Source: an uncultured Kangiella sp.
GTDB taxonomy: Bacteria > Pseudomonadota > Gammaproteobacteria > Enterobacterales > DSM-103792
Assembly (NCBI GenBank): GCA_946480585.1
Contig: CAMLKQ010000105.1
Coordinates: 1 to 7,608 of the forward strand
Reading direction: 5' to 3'
Length of the DNA: 7,608 nucleotides
The notes beneath the pieces were generated by a model. That model searched no databases. It saw only the letters and a program-made list of their open reading frames with translations, and was not told the origin of the DNA. Below, piece after piece: positions 1 to 6,398 of the stretch (positions within the stretch are counted from its first letter, which is position 1; every line of letters starts with the position of its first letter). Made by a program: the position numbers and the translations under genes.

Positions 1-645
1 CTGTGGGCCGGGTTGTCGCCGGCGATGGCGCTCGGCACCAACAAATTGCAAGGCTGCGCGGGCTCATTCTCCGCGAGTCTGCATTTTGTCCGCGAAGGCG
101 CGGTCAATTTCCGCAAATTCTGGCCGGCGTTTCTGGCCTCGCTCATCGGTGGCGCGCTCGGTGCCTTGACCGTGCAACAGATCGACCCCGGTTTTCTGCG
201 TCAGGTGATCCCATGGCTTTTGATCGGCATTGCGCTGTACATGCTGCTGGCCAAGAAGGTCGGTGAAGTCGAAAGCCATCAGAGGGTCAGCTTGCCGGTG
301 TTTGCGGCGACCATCGGTTTTGGCGTTGGTTATTACGACGGTTTTTTCGGTCCCGGCACCGGTACGTTCTTCGCGCTCGGCTGCGTCGGCCTGCTAGGCC
401 TGACCCTGCCGGTCGCAACCGCGCACAGCAAGGTGCTCAATTTCGCCAGCAACCTCGCCTCGCTGGTGTTCTTTGTCATCGGTGGCAAGGTGCTGTGGCT
501 GCCGGGCGGTGTGATGGCAGCCGGCCAATTCATCGGCGGCCAGATCGGTGCCCGCATGGTGTTCAAGGGCGGCGCCAAGCTGGTGCGCATTGTCTTGGTG
601 GTTGTCTCGCTGGCGCTCTCGATTCGCCTGTTCTTGACCGCCTGA
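1..645 (+). CDS. TSUP-family (TauE/SafE, YfcA-like) membrane anion transporter, 5'-truncated
   Basis: This is an inner-membrane permease of the TSUP family, whose members move sulfite, sulfonates, sulfoacetate or other small organic anions; the substrate cannot be read from sequence. The frame is open from base 1, so the gene starts upstream and 214 C-terminal residues are visible. Family signatures include ALGTNK followed by a Gly/Ser stretch near the visible start, and a second-half motif GVGYYDGFFGPGTGTF (about residues 105-120), which is the typical TSUP inverted-repeat signature. Hydrophobic helices are visible around residues 40-55, 70-80, 95-110, 120-135, 150-165 and 195-212. The C-terminus (SIRLFLTA) is normal for the family. 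The last 22 codons are duplicated downstream (see the repeat entry), which leaves this reading frame intact. The family call is secure; the substrate is unknown. Confidence 0.9.
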   Translation: MWAGLSPAMALGTNKLQGCAGSFSASLHFVREGAVNFRKFWPAFLASLIGGALGALTVQQIDPGFLRQVIPWLLIGIALYMLLAKKVGEVESHQRVSLPVFAATIGFGVGYYDGFFGPGTGTFFALGCVGLLGLTLPVATAHSKVLNFASNLASLVFFVIGGKVLWLPGGVMAAGQFIGGQIGARMVFKGGAKLVRIVLVVVSLALSIRLFLTA

Positions 646-739
646 ACACGCCAGCGGCGTTCAACGACGGGCAGGTGCGCATCGTCCTGGTGGTGGTCTC
701 GCTGGCGCTCTCGATTCGCCTGTTCCTGACCGCCTGAAC
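582..739 (+). repeat. Direct duplication of the 3' end of the transporter gene (66-bp copies at 582-647 and 674-739)
   Basis: Bases 582-647 include the last 20 codons and the stop of the TSUP gene. They recur at 674-739 with 62 of 66 identities and a 92-bp offset. The four differences are at 591/683, 595/687, 603/695 and 634/726. All are synonymous in the transporter frame: Ile ATT/ATC, Leu TTG/CTG twice, and Val GTT/GTG. Copy 2 is not in frame with the transporter and has no start of its own. Six more bases upstream (gttcaa, before each copy) also match, with a 6-bp length difference between. I infer that copy 2 is the displaced 3' end of a diverged allele or paralogue rather than a simple decaying tandem copy. 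Confidence 0.9.
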
Positions 740-741
740 CG

Positions 742-767
742 GCGACCACTACCAGCAAGGTGGTCGC
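742..767. terminator. Perfect 8-bp inverted repeat after the transporter gene, possible terminator stem-loop
   Basis: GCGACCAC (742-749) and GTGGTCGC (760-767) are exact reverse complements separated by 10 nt. The structure lies 4 bp after the stop of the second copy of the transporter 3' end. The stem is GC-rich, as in a terminator, but no T-run follows directly; the nearest is at 792-797, some 25 nt on. It may be a weak or factor-assisted terminator, or an RNA end-protecting hairpin. Because it covers the upstream candidate GTG at 760, it argues that the M1 gene starts further down. Confidence 0.4.
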
Positions 768-825
768 TACCGCAGCACTGGTTTACACTGCGTTTTTCCC
801 GCCTCGTTTTCGGTATTTGGCTATC

Positions 826-3462
826 GTGACTGCCCGTTTCGGCGCCCTGCTTGCCTCCGTGTTGCTGGTGGCGGTAGCCGCATTTCTGTTCTGGCCGCAG
901 GAGCCTGCACTGGTTCGCGAACCGGTTGATGGTCGCTTGCCGCCGTTGGCGACGCCGGATCACTACCAGCTGCGGCTGAGCCTGTTTCCCGAACAACCGG
1001 CATTTCGCGGTGAAGTGGAGATTGGCCTGCAGCTGCACGCCTCGACCCGCACGCTCTACCTGCACGGCCGCGACCTGACCGTGCATTCGGTTGAAGCACG
1101 TCGCGCTGGTGAAGACAGTATCAGCGGCCGCTATCGGCAAATCAGCCCACAAGGGCTCGCCCGCATTGATTTCGACGACACACTCTCCGCCGGGTTTCTG
1201 ACCCTGGCGATGCAATACGACGGCCACTACACCACCACCTCGGAAGGACTCAGCCGGGTGCAGGTGGACGATGCCTGGTATGTCTTCAGTCAGTTGCATC
1301 CGATTGAAGCACGCCGGGTGTTTCCATCATTCGATGAGCCGCACTTCAAAGCGACGTTCGAGCTGGAAGTGATCAGCTGGCAAAACGATATCGCCATCGG
1401 CAACAGCCTGCCGAGCGAGACCCGGCAATTGCCCAATCATCTAAAAGTCACTCGACTCAATCGCACACCGCGGTTGCCGACCTATCTGCTCAACATCAGC
1501 GTCGGCCCGTTCGATGTGGTCAACGGCCCGGTGATTCCAGCCAATGAGGTGCGCCAGCGGCCGCTGAGCCTGCGCGCGGTGACGACCCGCGGCAATGGCG
1601 TCAAAACCCGGTTTGCGTTCCGGCACACGGCCGCGATGCTGACGGCGTACGAGCAATACTTCGCCATTCCGTTTCCGTTTGAAAAACTTGATTTGATTGC
1701 GGTGCCGGATTCGTCGGCCAACGTGTTGGAAAATCCGGGCGCCATCAACCTGTCTGACGAGCTGATGCTGATCGACGAGCACAGCCCGCTCGCGCAGCGG
1801 CAGGCATTCATTGCGCATCACGCCCACGCACTGGCCCACCAATGGTTTGGCGATCTGGTCACCATGCCGTGGTGGGACGATCTGTGGTTGAGTGAAGGTT
1901 TCGCCGAGTGGCTCGGTTATCAGATCGCCAGCAAGAGCCATCCGGAATATCCATTGACCGTCGCGATGCAGCAGCAACTGGAGCAGGCCATGCAGCGCGA
2001 TGGCCTGAGTCCGGAAGTGCGCATCCGGCAACCGGTCAGCCGCGAGCAGGATGTGCAAGGCACGTTCAATACCGTGGTCTATGACAAGGCGATGGGGCTG
2101 ATGCGGATGTATGAGCGCTTCCTCGGCGCCGATCAATTCCGTCAGGGCCTGCGCAATTATTTTGCCCGGCATGCGTTCGGCAATGCCGGCGCCGATGATC
2201 TGTTCCGTTCGCTCGGCGATGCGGTTGCTGATCCGGTGGTGACGCGCAGCTTCGACAGCTTTCTGACCCAGCCAGGTTTGCCGGCCATCCGCTTGCAGCA
2301 GAGCTGCCACAACGGACGGCTGCAACTGCAACTGCAGCAGCAGGAATACCGGCCGGCCGGCAGCAGCGCCCGACAATTGCAGTGGCACTTGCCGGTTTGC
2401 CTGCGCGCCCAGGATGAATCGCGACAAAGCTGCCGCTTGCTCACCGACGCCAGCATGAGCTGGCAAACCGACTGGAGCTGCGAGCAGCTGATCATTCCGA
2501 ACGTCGATGGCGCCGGTTATTACCGCTGGCAACTGAGCGAAGAACACCGGCAACGCTTGCTCGCGAAACTGAAAGACCTGCCAGTCACCGAAGCGATGGA
2601 TGTGGCTGCCAACCTCGGCGCCGCCGTGCGCGCCGGCGATCTCAGCCTCGAAGCGTTCTGGCTCAGCCTGCCGGCCTTGGCGCAGCACCCACAGCCAGCG
2701 GTGCTCGACAGCGCGCTCAACCACTGGCGTTATTTGCTGCAATACATTTTGCAGCAGCCGACCCGCGCTTACTGGCAACAGCAACTGCGCGAGCTGCTGG
2801 CGCGGCCGAATTTGCAGGACCCGGACAACCATGAGCGACTGAAATTCCGCGCCTTGGTGCTTGATGATCAACCCGTGCAAAAAGCACTGCTTGAGCCACA
2901 GCAAGCGGCCTTGCGACAGATCCGCGACGGCGGCAACGCCAGCGCCGGCATCGACCCGCTGGCACTGGCTATTGCGCTGCAACGCGAGCCGGCGCTGTTC
3001 GCGCCGCTGCGCAAACAATTGCAGACGGAACCAGACAGCCACATTCGCGCCATCATTACCCAAGCGTTTGCGCTGCAGAATAATCCGACCCTGTTGCCGG
3101 CGCTGCAGTTGCTGCTGCAATCGCCGCATTTGCGCGTCAATGAACGCTGGACCTTGTTGCGTGAAAGCGCCTTGCAACCGGCGTTTGCCGGGCCGCAATG
3201 GCAGTGGCTGCGCGAGAACTTGGCCGTGATGCTGCCCTTGCTGCCAGACTACCGGCACAGCCAGTTTGCCGAGCTGGCGCAAGGTTTGTGTGACGACGCC
3301 GATTGGCGCGCCACCGAACAGTTCCTGCTGGCCCATCGCGACCAATTGGCGTGGCCGGAGCCGGCCATCGCCACCACAGCCAGCCACGTCCGCCAGTGTC
3401 TGGCGCTGCGTGCGCAATTGAATCCGTCTGCCGCCGCCAGCGGCAACACCGTTTCGGAGTGA
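826..3462 (+). CDS. Membrane-anchored M1-family (aminopeptidase N/ERAP-like) protein lacking the catalytic HExxH glutamate
   Basis: M1 proteins are zinc metallopeptidases that remove N-terminal residues from peptides. With GTG 826 as start the product is 878 aa. Residues 6-24 form one hydrophobic helix (anchor or signal peptide), so the body should be periplasmic. The order is N-terminal beta domain (about 40-240), catalytic domain (about 240-480) and ERAP1-C-like helical domain (about 530-860, with the usual GYYRW entry at the start). Zinc ligands H334, H338 and E357 (WLSEGFAEW) and the transition-state tyrosine Y419 (VVYDKAMG) are present at family spacing. The zinc motif, however, reads HALAH: the general-base Glu is A335, codon GCA at 1828-1830. 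The GAMEN exopeptidase loop is NVLEN (299-303), retaining E302. The frame is otherwise intact. GTG 760 would add 22 residues but sits in a hairpin; TTG 817 is also possible. None has a good Shine-Dalgarno. Probably a pseudoenzyme; the fold call is secure. Confidence 0.93.
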   Translation: MTARFGALLASVLLVAVAAFLFWPQEPALVREPVDGRLPPLATPDHYQLRLSLFPEQPAFRGEVEIGLQLHASTRTLYLHGRDLTVHSVEARRAGEDSISGRYRQISPQGLARIDFDDTLSAGFLTLAMQYDGHYTTTSEGLSRVQVDDAWYVFSQLHPIEARRVFPSFDEPHFKATFELEVISWQNDIAIGNSLPSETRQLPNHLKVTRLNRTPRLPTYLLNISVGPFDVVNGPVIPANEVRQRPLSLRAVTTRGNGVKTRFAFRHTAAMLTAYEQYFAIPFPFEKLDLIAVPDSSANVLENPGAINLSDELMLIDEHSPLAQRQAFIAHHAHALAHQWFGDLVTMPWWDDLWLSEGFAEWLGYQIASKSHPEYPLTVAMQQQLEQAMQRDGLSPEVRIRQPVSREQDVQGTFNTVVYDKAMGLMRMYERFLGADQFRQGLRNYFARHAFGNAGADDLFRSLGDAVADPVVTRSFDSFLTQPGLPAIRLQQSCHNGRLQLQLQQQEYRPAGSSARQLQWHLPVCLRAQDESRQSCRLLTDASMSWQTDWSCEQLIIPNVDGAGYYRWQLSEEHRQRLLAKLKDLPVTEAMDVAANLGAAVRAGDLSLEAFWLSLPALAQHPQPAVLDSALNHWRYLLQYILQQPTRAYWQQQLRELLARPNLQDPDNHERLKFRALVLDDQPVQKALLEPQQAALRQIRDGGNASAGIDPLALAIALQREPALFAPLRKQLQTEPDSHIRAIITQAFALQNNPTLLPALQLLLQSPHLRVNERWTLLRESALQPAFAGPQWQWLRENLAVMLPLLPDYRHSQFAELAQGLCDDADWRATEQFLLAHRDQLAWPEPAIATTASHVRQCLALRAQLNPSAAASGNTVSE
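3456..3459 (+). promoter_or_regulatory. Ribosome binding site (GGAG) for the thioesterase gene
   Basis: GGAG lies five bases before ATG 3465 and inside the last codons of the M1 gene. It fixes the thioesterase start at 3465 even though the frame is open further upstream (to 3303). It also shows that the two genes are translated from the same message. Confidence 0.75.
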
Positions 3463-3464
3463 CC

Positions 3465-3917
3465 ATGAATCCAAACCCTGTGCCGGCCGCGTTGCAGGAC
3501 TATCCAGTGCACTTTCCGTTGACCGTGGCCTGGGGTGAAATGGACGCCTTTCAGCATGTCAACAACGTGGTGTATTTCCGTTACTTTGAAAGTGCCCGCA
3601 TCGAATACGGCAGCCGCGTCGCGTTGATGGAAATGAAAGCGCTGGAGGGCATCGGTCCGATTCTGGCAGCCACCAATGCCCGCTATCGCCGACCGGTGCT
3701 GTTTCCGGATCAGCTGTTGATTGGCGTTCGGGTCAGCCGCTTGGGTGACGATCGGTTCTGGCAACAATATGCGATCTACAGCCAGCAGCAGCAGGCCATC
3801 ACCACCGAAGGCGAAGCGGAGATTGTGCTGTTTGATTACCACAACCAACGCAAAGCCGCGTTGCCCGCCACGCTGCGTCAACGCATTGAACAACTGGAAC
3901 AACGGAGCTTTGCCTGA
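3465..3917 (+). CDS. Hotdog-fold acyl-CoA thioesterase (4HBT, YbgC/FadM-like)
   Basis: This is a predicted cytoplasmic thioesterase of 150 aa, the usual length for single-hotdog 4HBT enzymes, which hydrolyse acyl-CoA or acyl-ACP thioesters as dimers or tetramers. The diagnostic segment is WGEMDAFQHVNNVVYFRYFE (residues 23-42). It corresponds to the YbgC/FadM motif D-x-x-x-H-V-N-N-x-x-Y, with candidate catalytic D27 followed by H31 and N33 and then the long hotdog helix. The second half has the expected strands, including YRRPVLFPDQL and the GEAEIVLFD segment near the end. There is no signal peptide. It begins 2 nt after the M1 stop and ends 11 nt before the DM13 gene, so all three are probably co-transcribed. 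Acyl chain preference cannot be predicted. A housekeeping role in acyl-CoA clearance is plausible but is inference. Confidence 0.92.
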   Translation: MNPNPVPAALQDYPVHFPLTVAWGEMDAFQHVNNVVYFRYFESARIEYGSRVALMEMKALEGIGPILAATNARYRRPVLFPDQLLIGVRVSRLGDDRFWQQYAIYSQQQQAITTEGEAEIVLFDYHNQRKAALPATLRQRIEQLEQRSFA

Positions 3918-3928
3918 GTCGCGCCGCC

Positions 3929-4528
3929 ATGACCTTGTCTGAGTTGACCAGCAAACAAAAAAAGACCCTGCTGTTGGCCGTGGCCGCGCTGCTGCTGCTC
4001 GCCGGCCTGATCTGGTGGTGGCGCAGCCCCGACCCGGCCGAAGCGCTGCGCAAACGGTTTTCTTTTTTTGAAGTCATCAATGCCTCGCTGCGCAGCAAGA
4101 GCAGCAGCACCTTGCCGAACAACATCAAGGAACAGATGCCGGATTCGCCGCCCGAACTGGAGCCGCCGACTTTGCTCGCCGCCGGCGAGTTCAGCAGCCT
4201 CGACAACAAGCGCCCGGCCGCAGGCAAAGTTCAGCTGTTCCGGCTCGGCACCGGCGAATACCTGTTGCGGCTGGAGAATTTGTCGGTGGTGCGCGGCCCG
4301 GGGCTGCATCTGTATTTCACCGCCAAGGCCGCGCCGCGTGATGCCGCCGTGGTGCAGAGCGACTTCATTGATTTGGGTGAGCTGCGCGCACAAAGCGGCG
4401 ACTTGAATTATGTGATTCCGGCCGACATCGATCTGCGTGAGTACAACGGCGTGGTGGTGTATTCACCGTACTTCCGTGAACTGTACGCCACCGCCAGCCT
4501 GACCGTCGCCAGCGCCAGCACGCCGTGA
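3929..4528 (+). CDS. Membrane-anchored DM13-domain protein without the conserved cysteine
   Basis: The product is 199 aa. A Lys-rich start is followed by one transmembrane helix (about 13-31, ending in WWW), a linker rich in Ser and Pro (about 32-80), and a DM13 domain (about 83-193). DM13 hallmarks are the GEF opening, LRLENL and GPGLHLYF (residues 123-130), DLGELRAQSGDLNYVIP (148-164) and the closing VVVYSPYF..LYATASL strand. DM13 domains have been proposed to act in extracytoplasmic electron transfer because of a nearly invariant cysteine in that last strand. Here the aligned position is S179 (TCA, 4463-4465), and the protein has no cysteine at all. A thiol- or thiolate-based redox role is therefore unlikely, and a binding role is more plausible. 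The start ATG 3929 lacks a clear Shine-Dalgarno but lies 11 nt after the thioesterase stop, consistent with coupling. The N-out/C-in question is settled by charge: KQKK precedes the helix, so the domain is periplasmic. Confidence 0.85.
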   Translation: MTLSELTSKQKKTLLLAVAALLLLAGLIWWWRSPDPAEALRKRFSFFEVINASLRSKSSSTLPNNIKEQMPDSPPELEPPTLLAAGEFSSLDNKRPAAGKVQLFRLGTGEYLLRLENLSVVRGPGLHLYFTAKAAPRDAAVVQSDFIDLGELRAQSGDLNYVIPADIDLREYNGVVVYSPYFRELYATASLTVASASTP

Positions 4529-4685
4529 TGGGGTGTTGAGCCCACGGTTTGTGCGGGGCTCGTGCAGATTTCATGCGTTGCTTGTGTGGCTTGTGTTGCC
4601 TGTTTTGCCTGTGTCCCTTGTACCGACTTCGTGCGTTGCAGTTCTGTTGAAACATCAACGCACCCGCTCGGCTGGCAGCGACGAG
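4529..4685. other. Convergent intergenic gap with no gene
   Basis: This 157-bp gap separates the plus-strand DM13 gene from the minus-strand membrane protein gene. It contains a short tandem repeat (4574-4618). It also has an imperfect hairpin at 4538-4561 (GAGCCC pairing with GGGCTC around a loop that can partly pair), with no T-run on either strand. Open frames across it are short, Cys- or Thr-rich translations of the repeat and are not credible genes. Confidence 0.7.
4574..4618. repeat. Degenerate 9-bp tandem repeat, five units
   Basis: Five consecutive 9-mers are visible: TGCGTTGCT, TGTGTGGCT, TGTGTTGCC, TGTTTTGCC and TGTGTCCCT, followed by a partial TGTACC. The rough consensus is TGTGTTGCC. 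The array lies between two convergent stops, is T/G-rich on the plus strand, and stands out from the GC-balanced surroundings. It is probably a small minisatellite free to expand because it is non-coding. Confidence 0.7.
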
Positions 4686-6398
4686 CTATTTCACCACGGC
4701 CATCCGCTCGCGCCACCACAGCAGCGCCAACAGCAATACTGCCAGTGCGACAAACGGCCACACGGGCAACGGTTGCGACCGCAGCGGCAAAGGTGGCGCC
4801 TCGGTTTGCGCATGCAAGCGCGTCGCGGCTTGGGCATCACGCCACTGCTGTTCCGGCAAACTGGCGGCGTCACGCACGCGCCAATCACTTTGCAGCGACG
4901 GCCCATCATCAAAGTTTGCACGGAGCCGGAACCAGCCGGCTTCCGCTGGCCGGTAGAGCCCGCACACCCGGCCCGGCGCCGCGCTCGGCGCCACGATCAC
5001 TGTATCGATTTGCCCATCGGGACGTTGCACTTGCAGCGACAAACGCTGCGGCAACGGCGAGGTTGACGGCGCCAGAGACACCGCATCATCCAGACACAGT
5101 TCAGCCGCTTGCCCGATCACGCTGTCGCTCGGCAGTCGCCACCGCACCGGTGAGCTACTGGCAAGCGGCAAGCTGCGCTGCCACCAGTCGGCGTACGCGA
5201 GTCGCGCGCGCTGCCACAAGCGGTGATTGTCGCCGACGCCGGTCCAAACAATGCGACCCCGCTGCCAGTGACGTTGCAGCACCGCGAGGTCGTGTAGCAC
5301 CTGCCAGTTGTCATCGGCACGCGGCAGCCAGCTGTTGCGTTGCAAGGCAATGTCGGCAACCGTCAACGCTTGCTCGGCTTCGCTGAGCGACTGCCATTGC
5401 AGTTGCAAGCCATCGCTCAATTGGCGCCGCGCGCGCGCTTCCGATTCGCTGCCGTCACTCAGCAGCAGCAAGCTGCGGCCTTCGGCCACGCGCTGCAGCA
5501 GCTGTTGCTGTTCGCGGCTGGAACTGGCCAGCCAGCTGCGCAGATCACGGACGAAAATATCCGGCGAGAGTGCCGCATCGGCCGCCAGATTGAACCGGTC
5601 ACGACGCTGCAGTTGCTGCCCGGTGCGGGTGATGAATTCGCCCTGCACGCCGGTTTGTAACCACCACTCACGCAGCGCCCGCTGCTCAAATGACGGCGCG
5701 CCAAATTCCCCTTGCACACTCAACCGGGCAACCGGCTGCACCACGAAGGCGAGCGGCACATCACGCACCAGCTCGCCATCGCTGCGGCGCAGCCGCAGCT
5801 GCCAATCGAAGCGGCCGGTGGTCAGTGGCCGATAGCGCAGCAGCGCAGCCCCCTCCTGCAATACGGTTTCGGCCACGGCGACACCGCGACTGTCGAGCAG
5901 TGCTGCACTATGCGCCGGCTCCGGCGCCCGCAGCTGCAGTGTCAGGGCATCGCCCTGTTGCAGTTCGCGCGGATAATCGAGCTGCCAGGCCGGCAGTTCC
6001 GCTGGCGTCCAAATCACGGTTTGGCGTGGCAACGCCTGCCACACCGGTGACGTCCAGCCGTGCCCGAACAGCAACAAGCGAGCGCCGTCATTGCCGGCCA
6101 GCGCGCGCTGCAATTGCTGCCAGCTGTGCAGATCCGGTTCGGTCGCCATCATGAGCGGCGATTGCTGCAGGCGTGCGGCCGCCGCTTTTGCTGCAGCATC
6201 GCTCTGAGCATCACCCGGTGTTTGAACAATGACCTCACGCTGTGTTTGCTGCTGATGCGGTGGCTGCATCGCCAAGGCCAAAGCGAGCAGCGCCGGCAAC
6301 CACAACACGCGCCAGCGCCACGGCAACCGACTGCGTGTCAGCTGCCACAGCAAGACGAGCGTCAGCACGCTCCAGCCCACCACGATTGGCCAAATCAT
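4686..6398 (-). CDS. Three-helix inner-membrane protein with large periplasmic region, BatA-cluster-like
   Basis: The product is 570 aa. Two N-terminal helices (about 3-19 and 31-44) are joined by an Arg-rich loop. A long soluble region follows (45-545), then a C-terminal helix (about 546-562) and a basic tail (RERMAVVK). The positive-inside rule puts the loop and tail in the cytoplasm and the large region in the periplasm. Around 278-316 a segment (SPDIFVRDLRSWL, then EGRSLLLLSDG) resembles the glutamine-amidotransferase-like core seen in membrane proteins of MoxR/DUF58/BatA gene clusters, but it has no nucleophilic Cys, so catalysis is unlikely. The only two cysteines, C435 and C479 (GRVCGLY), lie in the periplasmic part and could form a disulfide. 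The ATG at 6398 overlaps the stop of the upstream DUF4175-like gene (ATGA) and has GGAG 8 nt upstream. The gene is certain; the family assignment is tentative, from layout and neighbour. Confidence 0.85.
   Translation of the reverse strand: MIWPIVVGWSVLTLVLLWQLTRSRLPWRWRVLWLPALLALALAMQPPHQQQTQREVIVQTPGDAQSDAAAKAAAARLQQSPLMMATEPDLHSWQQLQRALAGNDGARLLLFGHGWTSPVWQALPRQTVIWTPAELPAWQLDYPRELQQGDALTLQLRAPEPAHSAALLDSRGVAVAETVLQEGAALLRYRPLTTGRFDWQLRLRRSDGELVRDVPLAFVVQPVARLSVQGEFGAPSFEQRALREWWLQTGVQGEFITRTGQQLQRRDRFNLAADAALSPDIFVRDLRSWLASSSREQQQLLQRVAEGRSLLLLSDGSESEARARRQLSDGLQLQWQSLSEAEQALTVADIALQRNSWLPRADDNWQVLHDLAVLQRHWQRGRIVWTGVGDNHRLWQRARLAYADWWQRSLPLASSSPVRWRLPSDSVIGQAAELCLDDAVSLAPSTSPLPQRLSLQVQRPDGQIDTVIVAPSAAPGRVCGLYRPAEAGWFRLRANFDDGPSLQSDWRVRDAASLPEQQWRDAQAATRLHAQTEAPPLPLRSQPLPVWPFVALAVLLLALLWWRERMAVVK

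Noticed and set aside
495..737. Plus-strand frame that ends with the duplicated transporter C-terminus
   Set aside because: Its first two-thirds are an out-of-frame, Arg-rich reading of the transporter gene. Only the last 25 or so codons resemble a real protein because they are the duplicated copy; it is not an independent gene.
782..824. Possible promoter (TTTACA-like -35) before the M1 gene
   Set aside because: No acceptable -10 hexamer is found at 16-18 bp spacing, so it cannot be supported by eye.
2318..2348. CTGCAA/CAG-rich stretch in the M1 gene as a trinucleotide repeat
   Set aside because: It encodes an LQLQLQQQ segment in frame and is short and imperfect, consistent with ordinary Gln/Leu-rich coding rather than a repeat element.
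1441..3474. Long minus-strand open frame (677 codons) opposite the M1 gene
   Set aside because: It is Gln/Arg/Ala-rich with no recognisable domain and exactly mirrors a well-supported M1 coding sequence; high GC makes long antisense frames common.
4538..4561. Possible bidirectional terminator hairpin in the convergent gap
   Set aside because: The 6-bp outer stem has an imperfect interior and no T-run on either strand, so I do not call it an intrinsic terminator.
4562..5386. Cys/Ala-rich plus-strand frame opening with CVACVACVAC
   Set aside because: The striking Cys pattern is just the 9-bp tandem repeat translated; the rest is antisense to the 570-aa membrane protein and has no domain features.
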